Assembly: GCF_963664135.1 (NCBI RefSeq)
Contig: NZ_OY760905.1
Span: forward strand, 1,054,001 to 1,118,000
Origin: an uncultured Acetobacterium sp.
Lineage (GTDB): Bacteria; Bacillota; Clostridia; Eubacteriales; Eubacteriaceae
Direction: 5' to 3'
DNA: 64,000 nucleotides
Shown: positions 24,972 to 34,597 of the stretch, in pieces
Layout: every line of letters begins with the position of its first letter
How positions within the stretch are numbered: position 1 is the first letter of the stretch
Made by a program: the position numbers and the translations under genes
The notes under the pieces: generated by a model
The model's input: only the letters and a program-made list of their open reading frames with translations
Told to the model about the DNA's origin: nothing
The model's database searches: none

Positions 24972-25682
24972 TTAAATACTATCGATCTTCTTCTGTAGCG
25001 CCAGTGTTTGACTGATTATTTCTTCATCCAGATCATTGAAATCAATATAATCGCCGGTAACAATGTAGAAAACTGTTTCAAAAATATTGGTGGCATGATC
25101 GCCGATCCGTTCCAGATAACTGCCCACAAAAATGAAAACGGATCCCTGATGGATATTTTTAGTATTATCGATCATGTACGCCAGACAGTCATGGTGAATT
25201 TGTATATTCAGGGCGTCAATCTCATCCTCTAGATCAACAACTTCTCGTAGTCGACTGATATCTTCGTGAACAAAGGCCTGAATCGCCAGCTTTAGCAATT
25301 TTTGAGCCAATTCGCAAGCCCGGGGAATATCAACCAGTCGTTTCATATAGACCACATCTGACAATTCCAACACCCGTTTTGAAATATTCACTGCTAAATC
25401 GGCAATTCGTTCTAGATTAGTGATAATTTTATAAGTCGCTGCCAATCGTCGCAAATCGGTAGCAACCGGTCCCTGTGTTGCAATCACCTTACTTACAATC
25501 AGCTGAAGTTCAATTTCTTTGGCATCCACCAAATCATCCCGTTCAATCACTTCTTTTGCCAACTCATTATCTTTGCTTTTCAGCGCTAAAACAGAGTCAG
25601 ACAACATTTTCTCGGTCAATGCTGACATCAGCAAGATCTCGTCTTTGATCATTCTTAATTCTTCGTTAAACTCTACTCGCAT
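24972..25682 (-). CDS. phoU: Phosphate-signalling regulator PhoU
   Basis: A 236 aa all-helical protein with two PhoU repeats. Each carries the metal-binding E/DxxxD signature: ERDDLVDAKEIELQ in the first half and VDLEDEIDALN in the second, with ERIADLAVNISKR and ERIGDHATNIFE. It links Pst transport to the phosphate two-component system. Last gene of the pst operon, 52 bp after pstB. The two-component genes are not in the window. Confidence 0.95.
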   Translation of the reverse strand: MRVEFNEELRMIKDEILLMSALTEKMLSDSVLALKSKDNELAKEVIERDDLVDAKEIELQLIVSKVIATQGPVATDLRRLAATYKIITNLERIADLAVNISKRVLELSDVVYMKRLVDIPRACELAQKLLKLAIQAFVHEDISRLREVVDLEDEIDALNIQIHHDCLAYMIDNTKNIHQGSVFIFVGSYLERIGDHATNIFETVFYIVTGDYIDFNDLDEEIISQTLALQKKIDSI

Positions 25683-25734
25683 TATTTATATCTCCTTATC
25701 AACAAAACATCCATGATCTATTTCCCTATTATTA

Positions 25735-26493
25735 TCAACCAAAACGTCCCGTAATGTAATCCTCTGTCCGTTTGTCATTGGGATTTGTGAAAATAATGGG
25801 TGTTTCGTTAAATTCAATCACCTCTCCCATCAGAAAGAAAGCCGTTTTATCAGAAATTCGCCCCGCTTGCTGCATGGAATGAGTCACAATAATGATGGTA
25901 AAGTCCTTTTTTAAACTTGACATCAAATCCTCAATTTTCGCCGTCGCAATGGGGTCCAGCGCTGAGGTTGGTTCATCCATCAGAATAACTTCCGGATTCA
26001 TGGCAATGGTCCGGGCGATACAAAGTCGTTGCTGTTGACCACCGGATAATCCTAATGCCGATTTATTCAAGCGGTCCTTGACTTCTTCCCAAAGTGCCGC
26101 TTTTACCAGACTCTCTTTGACAAGGGTATCCAGTTGGGTTTTGTCTTTCATTCCCTGGCATTTGGGACCATAGGCAATGTTTTCATAAATACTCATGGGA
26201 AAGGGATTTGGTTTTTGAAAAACCATCCCTACCCGAGTTCGCAGATTGATGACATCAATATCACCGTTGATGTCTTTTTCATCAAAGAGGATTTCACCTT
26301 TGATCGTAACCCCATCAATGAGATCATTCATCCGGTTCAGGCAGCGTAAGAAGGTTGATTTACCGCAACCGGATGGTCCGATAAAAGCAGTAACCTCCTT
26401 TTCACCAATTTCCATATTGATTGATTTAAGGGCTTGAAAGTCGCCGTAAAACAAATCCAGATTTTTGGTATTAAACTTAATTTTTTTGTCCAT
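25735..26493 (-). CDS. pstB: Phosphate ABC transporter ATP-binding protein
   Basis: The 252 aa ATPase of the PstSCAB importer. Walker [11 protein letters not shown]-loop [16 protein letters not shown], signature [13 protein letters not shown], Walker [14 protein letters not shown] and the switch histidine in VTHSMQQA are all present. The start is placed at the ATG at 26493, which follows GAGGAG; an in-frame ATG four codons earlier is within that ribosome site. It begins 8 bp after pstA. Confidence 0.96.
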   Translation of the reverse strand: MDKKIKFNTKNLDLFYGDFQALKSINMEIGEKEVTAFIGPSGCGKSTFLRCLNRMNDLIDGVTIKGEILFDEKDINGDIDVINLRTRVGMVFQKPNPFPMSIYENIAYGPKCQGMKDKTQLDTLVKESLVKAALWEEVKDRLNKSALGLSGGQQQRLCIARTIAMNPEVILMDEPTSALDPIATAKIEDLMSSLKKDFTIIIVTHSMQQAGRISDKTAFFLMGEVIEFNETPIIFTNPNDKRTEDYITGRFG

Positions 26494-26501
26494 ATTACTC
26501 C

Positions 26502-27707
26502 TCATTTTTTATTAAAGACGTCCAACTTGTCTGAAGTGATACGGGACAAGATGTTCAGCACAATAACAATTACAATTATGACAATCCCGATGGCACAGGC
26601 CAGTTCAATGTTGCCTTCTTCTTTGGCGACATAATAAGCCTGCACGGTGAGGGTGCTGCCAGGTGAAAACAGCGTTCCCGGAATTTGTGAAACGGTTCCT
26701 GCCGTTAACAGTAGCGCCGCTGATTCTCCAACCACCCGGCCGATACTTAACAACACCGCTGTCGCAATCCCCGGAACTGCACATGGCAGTACCACTTTAA
26801 AGATGGTTTGCAGCTTGGTTGCTCCAAGCGCCAGTGATCCTTCCCGGAAAGCTATGGGTACTGTTTTTAAGGCTTCTTCAGTACTTCGGATGATAACCGG
26901 CAACAAGATGATGGCCACAGTCAGACTACCGGAGATCAGTGAAATTTGTAAGTTCAGTGCGACCACAAAGAACGCCATTCCGAACAAACCAAAAACGATT
27001 GAAGGAATTCCCGCTAAAGTTTCCGCCGCAAAACGGATGATATTGACAATTCTTCCCGGTTTTGCATATTCAGTTAAATAAATCGCCCCAAAAATACCAA
27101 TTGGCAATGCAACCAACAGCGATATTAAGACCATATACAAGGTCGTAATAATATTTGATTTGATGCCCCCACCTGGTTGGACAACCTTAATTTTGAGATC
27201 ACCGGATTGACTGCTGATGATCGATACCACTTCATCGAGCGTGAGATTTTCAAAGCTTTCGCCATTGATGCTTTCCAGAATAAAATCTGTTTTTATATTA
27301 ATTGTTGCACCTGTTGAGTCCTTCGCATTAAGCAATGGGGAACCTTTTTCAATATATGATATTACGAACTGTTCTTTTTCTGAGGTATAATTCTTATATG
27401 AAATTTTGGAAACTGCTGCTCCGATATTTTCAATGTAAATTGGACCTTCAGTCAAAGTCTCGTACCGATCATCATAAGGTGTCTTTTTACTTAACGTGTC
27501 GGTGTCGATACTCATCGGTATTTCTTCCGACTGCGTAAATGCGTAAAAGACCTTTTCATTATAATCTCTTGTTAAAAAATCCCAATTGACCAAGCCAATC
27601 CCTTTGACAAAAATAAAACCCAGAATGAAAAGCAATACGCTCAAGGTAATCGCTGTTGCCAGATAAATGATTGATTTGACGATATTATCTTTTATTTTTC
27701 TGCTCAT
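26502..27707 (-). CDS. pstA: Phosphate ABC transporter permease PstA with extracytoplasmic PDZ-like insert
   Basis: Inner-membrane permease subunit. After the first helix (residues about 10-38) there is an extra soluble segment to about residue 183 before the standard five-helix permease core, which carries the BPD loop [21 protein letters not shown]. Usual PstA proteins are about 280-300 aa; this one has 401. The insert contains [29 protein letters not shown] and [10 protein letters not shown], the pattern of a PDZ domain. This accounts for most of the extra length. It is one base from pstC. Confidence 0.93.
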   Translation of the reverse strand: MSRKIKDNIVKSIIYLATAITLSVLLFILGFIFVKGIGLVNWDFLTRDYNEKVFYAFTQSEEIPMSIDTDTLSKKTPYDDRYETLTEGPIYIENIGAAVSKISYKNYTSEKEQFVISYIEKGSPLLNAKDSTGATINIKTDFILESINGESFENLTLDEVVSIISSQSGDLKIKVVQPGGGIKSNIITTLYMVLISLLVALPIGIFGAIYLTEYAKPGRIVNIIRFAAETLAGIPSIVFGLFGMAFFVVALNLQISLISGSLTVAIILLPVIIRSTEEALKTVPIAFREGSLALGATKLQTIFKVVLPCAVPGIATAVLLSIGRVVGESAALLLTAGTVSQIPGTLFSPGSTLTVQAYYVAKEEGNIELACAIGIVIIVIVIVLNILSRITSDKLDVFNKK

Positions 27708-27708
27708 C

Positions 27709-28590
27709 TTAACTGCCTACCTTTTGCTTGACCAATTTATTCACCGTAAAATTGATAATCATAATAAAAATAAACAAAATTACGCCGGTTGAATAGAGAA
27801 GTTGTTGGTGAACACCTGAAGCATAACCCATTTCAAGTGCGATATTGGTTGTCAGTGGTCGAATTTGCGAAAAGATACTGGTTGGGATCCCCGCAATTGG
27901 ATTTCCACAAACAAGCATAACCGCCATGGTTTCACCAATTGCCCGGCCAATTCCCAGGATGACGCCAGTCATAATTCCAGACCGGCCAGCTGGCAAGACT
28001 ACTCTAAATATCGTTTGAACTTTAGATGCCCCCAATGCATACGATCCCTCACGATATTCTTTGGGAACAGCCGCAATGGATGTTTCGGCAATACTGACGA
28101 CGGTTGGTAAAATCATAATTGCCAAAACAAAAACCGTTGCCAATAGTGACTCGCCTTGAGCAAAGGGTGATATTTTTAACACGTATGGAACAATGATTCC
28201 CAATCCAAAAATACCATATAAAACGGAAGGAATTCCTGCCAATAACTCAACCGCAAAGCGAATTGCTTTGCCGATTCGTGAACTTGCCATTTCTGAAATA
28301 AACACGGCCGTCAGAATGGCAATGGGGACGCCAATCAAAATAGCTCCGAAGGTTGCAAAAACCGAACCAACGATCATGTAGAAAATTCCATATAAATTTG
28401 AATCCGGCCGCCATTCGACGCCGCTCAAAAAATTCCAGAGTGGATAGCTATTTGTTACAAATGGTGCCAGCCCATTATAAAAAACAAAAAATGTGATGGC
28501 TAAAACACTTAAAACGGCTACCGAAGCACAGATGAGAAAAATGATTTCGACTATTTTTTCTTTTCTTTTTTTACGTTTTATCGCTTCCAA
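27709..28590 (-). CDS. pstC: Phosphate ABC transporter permease PstC
   Basis: A 293 aa six-helix permease. The EAA loop facing PstB reads SIAAVPKEYREGSYALGASK, and GIGRAIGETMAVMLVCGN is typical of PstC. Normal length. It follows pstS after a 100 bp gap containing a GC-rich hairpin, and sits one base before pstA. Confidence 0.95.
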   Translation of the reverse strand: MEAIKRKKRKEKIVEIIFLICASVAVLSVLAITFFVFYNGLAPFVTNSYPLWNFLSGVEWRPDSNLYGIFYMIVGSVFATFGAILIGVPIAILTAVFISEMASSRIGKAIRFAVELLAGIPSVLYGIFGLGIIVPYVLKISPFAQGESLLATVFVLAIMILPTVVSIAETSIAAVPKEYREGSYALGASKVQTIFRVVLPAGRSGIMTGVILGIGRAIGETMAVMLVCGNPIAGIPTSIFSQIRPLTTNIALEMGYASGVHQQLLYSTGVILFIFIMIINFTVNKLVKQKVGS

Positions 28591-28652
28591 AAAAAGCTCC
28601 TTTTTATACCTTCCTATTCATATTTAACCGTGAAGGTAAATTTCCCAAAAAT

Positions 28653-28672
28653 AGGCCCCCCGAAGGGGGCCT
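28653..28672 (-). other. Intra-operon stem-loop between pstS and pstC
   Basis: AGGCCCCC-CGAA-GGGGGCCT (plus-strand view) is an 8-bp perfect GC-rich hairpin, followed on the minus strand by ATTTTTGGG. It is likely a partial terminator or mRNA stabiliser giving more PstS than permease. Confidence 0.7.
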
Positions 28673-28690
28673 GGTTCTGTTTTCTTTAAA

Positions 28691-29530
28691 TTACTTCGTT
28701 ACTGTGATTCCGCCTTCATCGGTTACAATTTTTTGACCGTCAGCACTCATCAGGAAGTCAAGGAAAGCCAAGGTTGATTCGTCAGCTTTGGTTTTGTCAT
28801 AAATAGCCAGGAACGGTCTTGATAACGGGTAGGTCTTATTTAAAACATTGTCAACACTCGCTTTAACACCATCCACATTAACTGCTGTTACTGTTTTATC
28901 AACAAAGGTCAATGAAACATAACCAATTGCATTGGCATTTCCTGCGATGGTTGTCTGAACATTTCCGTTACCTTCTTTAACAGTCGCATCAGCCTTTAAT
29001 TTTCCGCTGAATCCGAGTAGTTCTTCAATGGCAGTTCTGGTACCTGAACCATCTTCACGAGAAACAACGACAATCGGTGCATCTGCTCCGCCAACTTCAC
29101 TCCAATTGGTAACTGCACCAGTAAAAATTGATGTTAATTGCGCTTTGGTAAGATTGGTCACTTTGTTTGCGGGGTTAACAATTAACGCGATGCCATCATA
29201 TGCAAAGACAAGTTCTGTTAAATTTCCTTTTTCTTCGGCTTTTAGATCTCTGGATGAACAACCAAATGAATAGGTGCCTGCAGTAGCTCCTTTGATACCA
29301 TCTGAAGAGCCAGTACCACTGTAGGTAAATTTAACATCTGGGTTTAAGGCCGTAAACTCTGAACCGGCTGCATCGATAATCTTTTGAACCGATGTTGATC
29401 CACCACCATTGATCTCACCTGAAACCTTAGCTGCCGTCTTTGTCGATCCTGATGAACTACATCCTGCGAAGGTCATCACAGTCGCACCAACCAGCAGTGC
29501 TACTAATACATTTTTAAAACTTTTAGACAT
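28691..29530 (-). CDS. pstS: Phosphate-binding lipoprotein PstS
   Basis: A 279 aa substrate-binding lipoprotein. The signal peptide ends in the lipobox FAGC, with the lipidated cysteine near residue 24. Phosphate-contacting motifs are GGGSTSVQ near the mature N-terminus, YSGTGSSDG, and SREDGSGTRTA. The start was set at the ATG at 29530, seven bases after AAGGAG; a TTG five codons upstream overlaps that site. First gene of pstSCAB-phoU. Confidence 0.95.
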   Translation of the reverse strand: MSKSFKNVLVALLVGATVMTFAGCSSSGSTKTAAKVSGEINGGGSTSVQKIIDAAGSEFTALNPDVKFTYSGTGSSDGIKGATAGTYSFGCSSRDLKAEEKGNLTELVFAYDGIALIVNPANKVTNLTKAQLTSIFTGAVTNWSEVGGADAPIVVVSREDGSGTRTAIEELLGFSGKLKADATVKEGNGNVQTTIAGNANAIGYVSLTFVDKTVTAVNVDGVKASVDNVLNKTYPLSRPFLAIYDKTKADESTLAFLDFLMSADGQKIVTDEGGITVTK

Positions 29531-29612
29531 TTTTTTCTCCTTCAAATTTCCTTAATTTTCGTTGTTTGCATGGTTATCTTACCAAATAAAAAACCACAAA
29601 AGGTTTTGAGGA

Positions 29613-29640
29613 GGTAAAGAGATTGTTAAGAATGCGTTAA
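29613..29640 (-). promoter_or_regulatory. Putative PhoP box upstream of pstS
   Basis: On the minus strand three direct repeats, TTAACG, TTAACA and TTTACC, occur with exact 11-bp periodicity. This is the arrangement of Gram-positive PhoP boxes (TTAACA-like hexamers about one helical turn apart). A -10-like TAAGAT lies some 35 bp downstream. Site assignment is by pattern only. Confidence 0.6.
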
Positions 29641-29685
29641 ATCAGATTATCTTGCGGTAAGTTGAATTTAATAAAACTGAATTTA

Positions 29686-29726
29686 TAAAAACAGGATTCT
29701 GATTTAGCAGAATCCTGTTTTTATAA
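29686..29726. terminator. Bidirectional-looking terminator after the HD-hydrolase gene
   Basis: AAAAACAGGATTCTG-atttag-CAGAATCCTGTTTTT, a 15-bp perfect stem with T-run, serving the minus-strand gene ending at 29744. Confidence 0.9.
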
Positions 29727-29743
29727 ATTAAAATCTTATTTTT

Positions 29744-30286
29744 TTAGTCGAAAATCTCCCGGACTAAAGCCTCAAATTCCCGATACATCGGCAAGTCATT
29801 TAGCGGTTTCAGGGCATCCAGAACACCTTTGTAATACCAGGCTTGTTTTTCTTTGCCTCTGACAAAAATATCCCAGACATCATCGCCGATTTTGGCGTAA
29901 TCTGCTTTCACACTTCTCAGGTTTGCCAGCTTATCAGCGCAAGCCAACAGCTGCATGTCCCGGGTTGCTTCGTTCTTGAGAAAATCGATCGTGTTCTGTT
30001 TACGCTTTTCCCAGGGTAACAGTTTATTTTCGGAATCGGAAGCAACCAGATCAGCCACCGCATCGCCGAATTCTTTACGAATGGTTTCCAGACTGGTGTC
30101 CGTATCTTCTACGGTATCGTGAAGGAGACCCGCACAGATAAGGGCTTCGTTTTGCTCCGGATCGACGGCTTCTCCCAGAATTTTTGCGACCTCAAAGGGG
30201 TGCGTAATGTAGGGCAGCTGCGATCCCTTTCTGAAATGTCCGGTATGGGCTTTGGCTGAAAATTCAATGGCTTTGGGAATTGACAT
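29744..30286 (-). CDS. Small HD-domain hydrolase, SpoT/MESH1-like
   Basis: A 180 aa single HD domain similar to the hydrolase half of RelA/SpoT. Conserved motifs are RKGSQLPYITHPFEVAKIL, AGLLHDTVEDT (metal-binding HD plus the ED pair) and LLACADKLANLRS. No synthetase, TGS or ACT domain is present, so it may be a small alarmone hydrolase or another nucleotide pyrophosphohydrolase. It lies 46 bp downstream of the Nudix gene and probably belongs to the same transcript. Confidence 0.82.
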   Translation of the reverse strand: MSIPKAIEFSAKAHTGHFRKGSQLPYITHPFEVAKILGEAVDPEQNEALICAGLLHDTVEDTDTSLETIRKEFGDAVADLVASDSENKLLPWEKRKQNTIDFLKNEATRDMQLLACADKLANLRSVKADYAKIGDDVWDIFVRGKEKQAWYYKGVLDALKPLNDLPMYREFEALVREIFD

Positions 30287-30332
30287 ATGTGGGCCCTCCT
30301 TTGTTATTTATTCATTTGATTTAATTTATTAG

Positions 30333-30899
30333 TTAAGTTTTATTTGCATTTAGTCTTAATAGTATTTTATCATAAACCACCTGCATATGGGGTTCACTGA
30401 CATAGTCTGGCAATTCCCTGATGGGAATCCATTTGACACCGCTGTTTTCGTCTGGCTTAATGGTGAGGGATTCACGCTCCGATGCCTGCAACAGATAGGC
30501 CACAGATAAATGTAAATGGGCGGAAACCGGCTGGTTATTTTTAATATGACCCAAAACCGGTAAAATATCCAATGACACAATTTTCTGATTATAAATGGTC
30601 ACTTTTTTTAGCCCGGTTTCTTCCTTGGCTTCTTTAATTGCTACTTGACGCAAATCCGTTTCTCCGTCGGCATGACCACCAGTCCAGGACCAGGAATCGT
30701 AGATATTATGGTAAATCATTAACAGTTTATCCTTTGAGTCATTCAAAATCAAGGATGAACTTGTCAAATGGGCGATTTTATTTTCCCGCAGCAAGACATT
30801 CTCGGGATAATTTTTAATAAAGTTTAGGATGGTTTGTTGATCGCACTGCTCCTGCTTAGATCCCGGCTTGAATTGTGAAATAGCCGTTAAGTAATTCAT
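30333..30899 (-). CDS. Nudix hydrolase
   Basis: A 188 aa Nudix protein. The Nudix box spans GGHADGETDLRQVAIKEAKE followed by ETGL; the usual REUxEE arginine is lysine here, a conservative change. An N-terminal extension of about 45 residues resembles that of clostridial Nudix proteins acting on nucleoside diphosphate derivatives, but the substrate is not defined. It sits 16 bp after the helicase gene. Confidence 0.87.
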   Translation of the reverse strand: MNYLTAISQFKPGSKQEQCDQQTILNFIKNYPENVLLRENKIAHLTSSSLILNDSKDKLLMIYHNIYDSWSWTGGHADGETDLRQVAIKEAKEETGLKKVTIYNQKIVSLDILPVLGHIKNNQPVSAHLHLSVAYLLQASERESLTIKPDENSGVKWIPIRELPDYVSEPHMQVVYDKILLRLNANKT

Positions 30900-30915
30900 A
30901 AGTCACCCCTGGATT

Positions 30916-32406
30916 TTAGTAAAATCGCCGAATTGGTTTCTTGCGGGCAACCGTTACTGGTTTGTCCTCAGCTAATGTCACTTTTCGGGGACGTCCTTTG
31001 ATGTTTCGGGTTTGGAGTTCTTTTAAAACCTGGTCACCCTTATTATTTAAAATCTCCACAAAAGTAGACACATCCAGGATTGTGATCACCCCAATATCTG
31101 CGGCGGTCATACCTTCCAAATTACACAGGGTACCGACAATATCCACCGGCCGCATCTTGGTTTTTTTACCGGCATTGATGTGGATCTTCATAATCTCTTT
31201 CGTCAGATCATGGGCCTTGTCCCGCTTTTCTTCCGGTTTTTCCTGAAGTTTTTCCATAAAAGCGGGTTTTAAAGAATGCACTATCGCCAGAGTGGGACAT
31301 TCCTTTTCGATGATTTCTTTATTGGTATAGTTTTCGATATCGCGGAATAGTCGGCCTTCTTTTGAAGAAACCAGGGTAATAGCCTTGCCAGTAGTTCCCC
31401 GACGGCCGGTTCGGCCGATGCGATGGACATAGGTTTCCTTTTCCCAGGGGACATCAAAGTTAATCACCAGCGAAATTTCATGAACATCAATGCCTCGAGC
31501 CGCCACATCGGTGGCGATGAGATAACGGAATGCACCTTTTTTAAAGCGCTGCATTACCAGGGTACGGTCATCCTGCTCCATACCGCCGTGAATCTTTTCA
31601 CAGGCCCGATTGTCTTTTCCGAGCAGATTATAAATGGCATTCACCATTTCCTGGGTATTGCAGAAAATAATACAGCTGTCGGGATTTTCCACCACCAGCA
31701 CATCTTTTAAGATATCCAGCTTATCGTCATTTCCGGTTTTGTAAACAATTTGTTCAATGGCATCCGTTCGCTTGACTTCAGCCTCAATCTCAATGACCTG
31801 AGGATCATTCATATATTTTTTTGACAGTTTTTGGATTTCATTTTCCAGCGTGGCCGAAAACAACATGGTCACCCGATTTTTCGGCAATTCATTGATAATT
31901 TCCTCAACCTGATCGATAAAGCCCATGTTTAACATCTCATCTGCTTCATCGATAACCAGATATTTAATTTCATCGGTAATGAAAGTTCCCCGCTCGATAT
32001 GATCCATGACTCGACCAGGCGTTCCAACCACAACATGGGTTTTCTGTTTTAGTTCTTTTTCCTGTCGTCGGATCGGTGATTTTCCATAAAGTGCCGACAC
32101 CTTCACCCGCTTGAATCGGCCGATGTTAAAAATGTCTTCATGAACCTGCAGCGCCAGTTCCCGGGTGGGTGTCAACACCAGTGCTTGGGGCTTATTTTCT
32201 TCCCAATCCAGCAGCTCGCAGATGGGGATCCCAAAGGCGGCGGTTTTTCCGCTACCGGTTTGAGCCTTACAGAGAATGTCTTTTTGTTCCAGGGCAATCG
32301 GAATAACCGCTTCCTGAACCTTGGTGGGGGTCTCAAAATTTAATTTTTCGATGGCTTTTAACAGCTCATCACTGAGTTTGTATTGGTTAAAATTACTGTT
32401 TGTCAT
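30916..32406 (-). CDS. dbpA: DEAD-box RNA helicase with DbpA RNA-binding domain
   Basis: A 496 aa ATP-dependent RNA helicase, probably acting on 23S rRNA during large-subunit assembly. The helicase core shows the Q motif FETPTKVQEAVIP, Walker A AQTGSGKT, the DEAD box, SAT, and HRIGRTGRRG. The C-terminal roughly 75 residues (KTKMRPVDIVGTLCNLEGM to IKGRPRKVTL) form the RRM-like DbpA/YxiN domain that recognises 23S rRNA hairpin 92. Length is close to YxiN. First gene of a three-gene unit with the Nudix and HD genes. Confidence 0.92.
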   Translation of the reverse strand: MTNSNFNQYKLSDELLKAIEKLNFETPTKVQEAVIPIALEQKDILCKAQTGSGKTAAFGIPICELLDWEENKPQALVLTPTRELALQVHEDIFNIGRFKRVKVSALYGKSPIRRQEKELKQKTHVVVGTPGRVMDHIERGTFITDEIKYLVIDEADEMLNMGFIDQVEEIINELPKNRVTMLFSATLENEIQKLSKKYMNDPQVIEIEAEVKRTDAIEQIVYKTGNDDKLDILKDVLVVENPDSCIIFCNTQEMVNAIYNLLGKDNRACEKIHGGMEQDDRTLVMQRFKKGAFRYLIATDVAARGIDVHEISLVINFDVPWEKETYVHRIGRTGRRGTTGKAITLVSSKEGRLFRDIENYTNKEIIEKECPTLAIVHSLKPAFMEKLQEKPEEKRDKAHDLTKEIMKIHINAGKKTKMRPVDIVGTLCNLEGMTAADIGVITILDVSTFVEILNNKGDQVLKELQTRNIKGRPRKVTLAEDKPVTVARKKPIRRFY

Positions 32407-32451
32407 TATTTATTCTTCAACTTTCTTATTTTCTTATATTTATTCGCTCAT

Positions 32452-32495
32452 TTAAAAAAGCTGTATCTACTGGGAATTCACAGAAGATACAGCCA
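32452..32495 (-). terminator. Terminator downstream of the broken MFS gene
   Basis: GCTGTATCT and AGATACAGC form the stem with inner CTG/CAG pairs. On the minus strand it is followed by six Ts. Confidence 0.78.
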
Positions 32496-32589
32496 ACATT
32501 ATTCCTTGCATTAATTTTTTATTATATTACAAAATCGTTAATAAATCAATCTATTTTTTCTTATTCAAAATTGATACTCTACTTTTAGA

Positions 32590-33872
32590 TCACTTTTGGA
32601 TATTTTCATTGATAATGACAATTTCCGAGGATTCTTTTCTCCAATCCTTTCGATTCTTATTTGTAAAAAAGAAGAGGCTATACACCATTCCGATTAGCAT
32701 AAAGGCTGTTACTCCCAAAAATGTCACTTGAAAATTGAATCGCTCAATAACGATTCCCCAAGCTGCGCCGCCTAAACCATATCCTAAATCCATTGACAGC
32801 CAAAATGTGGCACTGGCTGCTCCGCGCCTATTTCCATCGACATTTTTCAATGCGCTTGTGTTCAAAACGGTGGTAGTTATGCCAATACAAAAACCATACG
32901 CTGCGCCAATACATATAAAAGCAATTTGGTTTGATACAAATATCATCGCCACTGTTGAAAAAATACCGCATATGAAACCAGCGGTCAATGTCGGGACAGC
33001 TCCATATTTATCAAACAGTTTACCGATAAACAAACGTGTTAATATTGAAGCCACCGCAGAAATAATGAAAAAAAGCGCTGTAGCACTTTCAAACCCTTTA
33101 CTTATGGCAAACAGAGCGGCAAACACGACGATACTTGCCATTGCAAAACATATGAGAAATTCTGTAATTGAGGCACCTGGTGCCTTTTTTTCTATATTTC
33201 GCCAAATACCCGTATACTGGGTAACGACAGTATTTTCTACGTTTATCTGTGGCTGATAACTGGTAAAATAGTTCTGACCTCGGAACAAAAATGTTAAACC
33301 TGCTACTGCTAGAATCAACAACCCGCCTAGAATAAACATCAGAAAATAATTACCGCCTGATATCAGATATAAACCAAATGTTGGTCCGAGTGCCATTGCC
33401 AAGGACATTGCTAAGGTGTAATACCCGATCCCTTCGCCAAAATGGCTTTTGGGGATGATAATCAGCAACGGCGGCGGCCGTCGCTGTATTTACCGCTGCA
33501 TAACCGATTCCTTGTACCAGACGCAAGACCGGAAGAGCAACTAAATAAGGTAAGAAAGCACAAAGCGTTACCGAAGCAAAAAAGATCAGTTCACTGATCA
33601 GCATGACCACAAAACGGCCTTTTTTTGTCTGCAAGATAACCACTACCCAGACGAGAAATGATCGCGGCAGCACTAAAACATAACATCAAAACACCACTAA
33701 AAGAGGTGTTTCCACCAATTTGATTCACATACAGTGACATAACATTGTTTAACATAAATAAAACAGTTGTAACAACTAAAGATATCAGGCAAAAAATAAC
33801 AAACAACGTGCTCCAGAGTTTGTTAGACCCGTTTTCTTCTTTCTGATTTTTTATAACTTTCTCTGTTTGCAA
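32590..33872 (-). pseudogene. Frameshifted MFS transporter
   Basis: Three overlapping minus-strand frames together encode a complete 12-helix MFS protein of roughly 425 residues. Frame one gives the N-terminus through SRLGSGYLADKK. Frame two continues KKGRFVVMLISELIFF to AAVNTATAA. Frame three continues PLLIIIPKSHFGEG to the end. The first shift lies in a run of seven As near 33630, the second in GCCGCCGCCG near 33475. Each corresponds to one extra base. The ATG at 33872 follows AGGAGG. It could be a recent pseudogene or a sequence error; the surrounding decay favours the former. Confidence 0.78.
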
Positions 33873-33963
33873 AATAATTTCCTCCTTTTCATACTCATAG
33901 GTATAAATTTTCGTTCATTAATAGACCAGTCTATATAATTCATTTAAAAAAAATAACCCTACA

Positions 33964-34213
33964 TTACTTTTCACTTAAATAATGATTTAATAAAATGCCA
34001 ATTTGCTTACTTACGAGGATTAAATCTGTATAATTCTTTTGTGTAACCGATATTGTGATCGCCCCTTCAATCATTGCCAGAATAATTGCACTCAATTCCT
34101 GTGCAACTTCTTTGGTAAACCCGTTTTCAATTAGCTTTTCAGCATATATGTTTTCAAGTGTGTAAAAAGATTCTTCGCAGGCTTTTCTTAAGCAGATCTT
34201 CGGCGCTTTTCGA
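33964..34213 (-). pseudogene. C-terminal remnant of a TetR-family regulator
   Basis: From about KACEESFYTL onward the frame encodes a TetR C-terminal domain of the YxaF/LmrA class, ending with LSAIILAMIEGAITIS and KQIGILLNHYL. The HTH domain is absent. The sequence upstream belongs to a rex fragment in another frame, so the open frame reading into it is a chimera. It lies 91 bp before the broken MFS gene, which such a regulator would normally control. Confidence 0.65.
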
Positions 34214-34473
34214 TCACGCGCCATTTGCGATTCGCGTAGCAACCTTTTGTCCGAACTCATGAGGAACACATAATATGCAAATATCTATTTTACACTCTTT
34301 TGCGAAATCTTCAATCTCACTGATATCCTTAACTTCTACACCACCAACAAATGTTTTATTTTTTGGGAATCACTATCAAACACTCCTTTGATAATTACGC
34401 CTTCTCGCTTAAATCTTTCATAATTCGCAATGGCTTGTCCCATATTTCCGGCTCCAATAATTATCAGTTTCTT
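34214..34473 (-). pseudogene. rex: Fragment of the redox repressor gene rex
   Basis: The minus strand encodes KKLIIIGAGNMGQAIANYER, then FKREGVIIKGVFDSD, the NAD(H)-binding Rossmann start of Rex. After a frame change at an A6 run near 34370 it continues FVGGVEVKDISEIEDFA and ICILCVPHEFGQKVA, and ends in TGA at 34214-34216. The N-terminal winged helix and the C-terminal tail are absent. A promoter-like module remains about 50 bp upstream. Confidence 0.72.
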
Positions 34474-34522
34474 TTCTCATCTCTATTAAAACACAACTTT
34501 CTAATATACTTTTGTGTGAACT

Positions 34523-34575
34523 GAGAATATCATACTGATAATCGATAGTCTATAACATTGGATACATAGTGTTAT
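34523..34575 (-). promoter_or_regulatory. Promoter/operator module A, upstream of the rex fragment
   Basis: Shares an 18-base identical block (GAGAATATCATACTGATA) and an 11-base identical block (GTCTATAACAT), in the same order and spacing, with 44435-44490. On the minus strand it contains TATGAT as a possible -10. The palindrome is imperfect here. Confidence 0.6.
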
Positions 34576-34597
34576 TTATTTTTGCATTTAAGCTTTA

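Noticed and set aside
33591..33673. Programmed frameshifting in the MFS gene
   Set aside because: A second independent shift 150 bp on, and decayed neighbours, make a broken gene more likely.
33964..34269. ORF of 101 codons read as a complete regulator
   Set aside because: Its N-terminal third is rex sequence read in another frame; only the C-terminal part is TetR-like.
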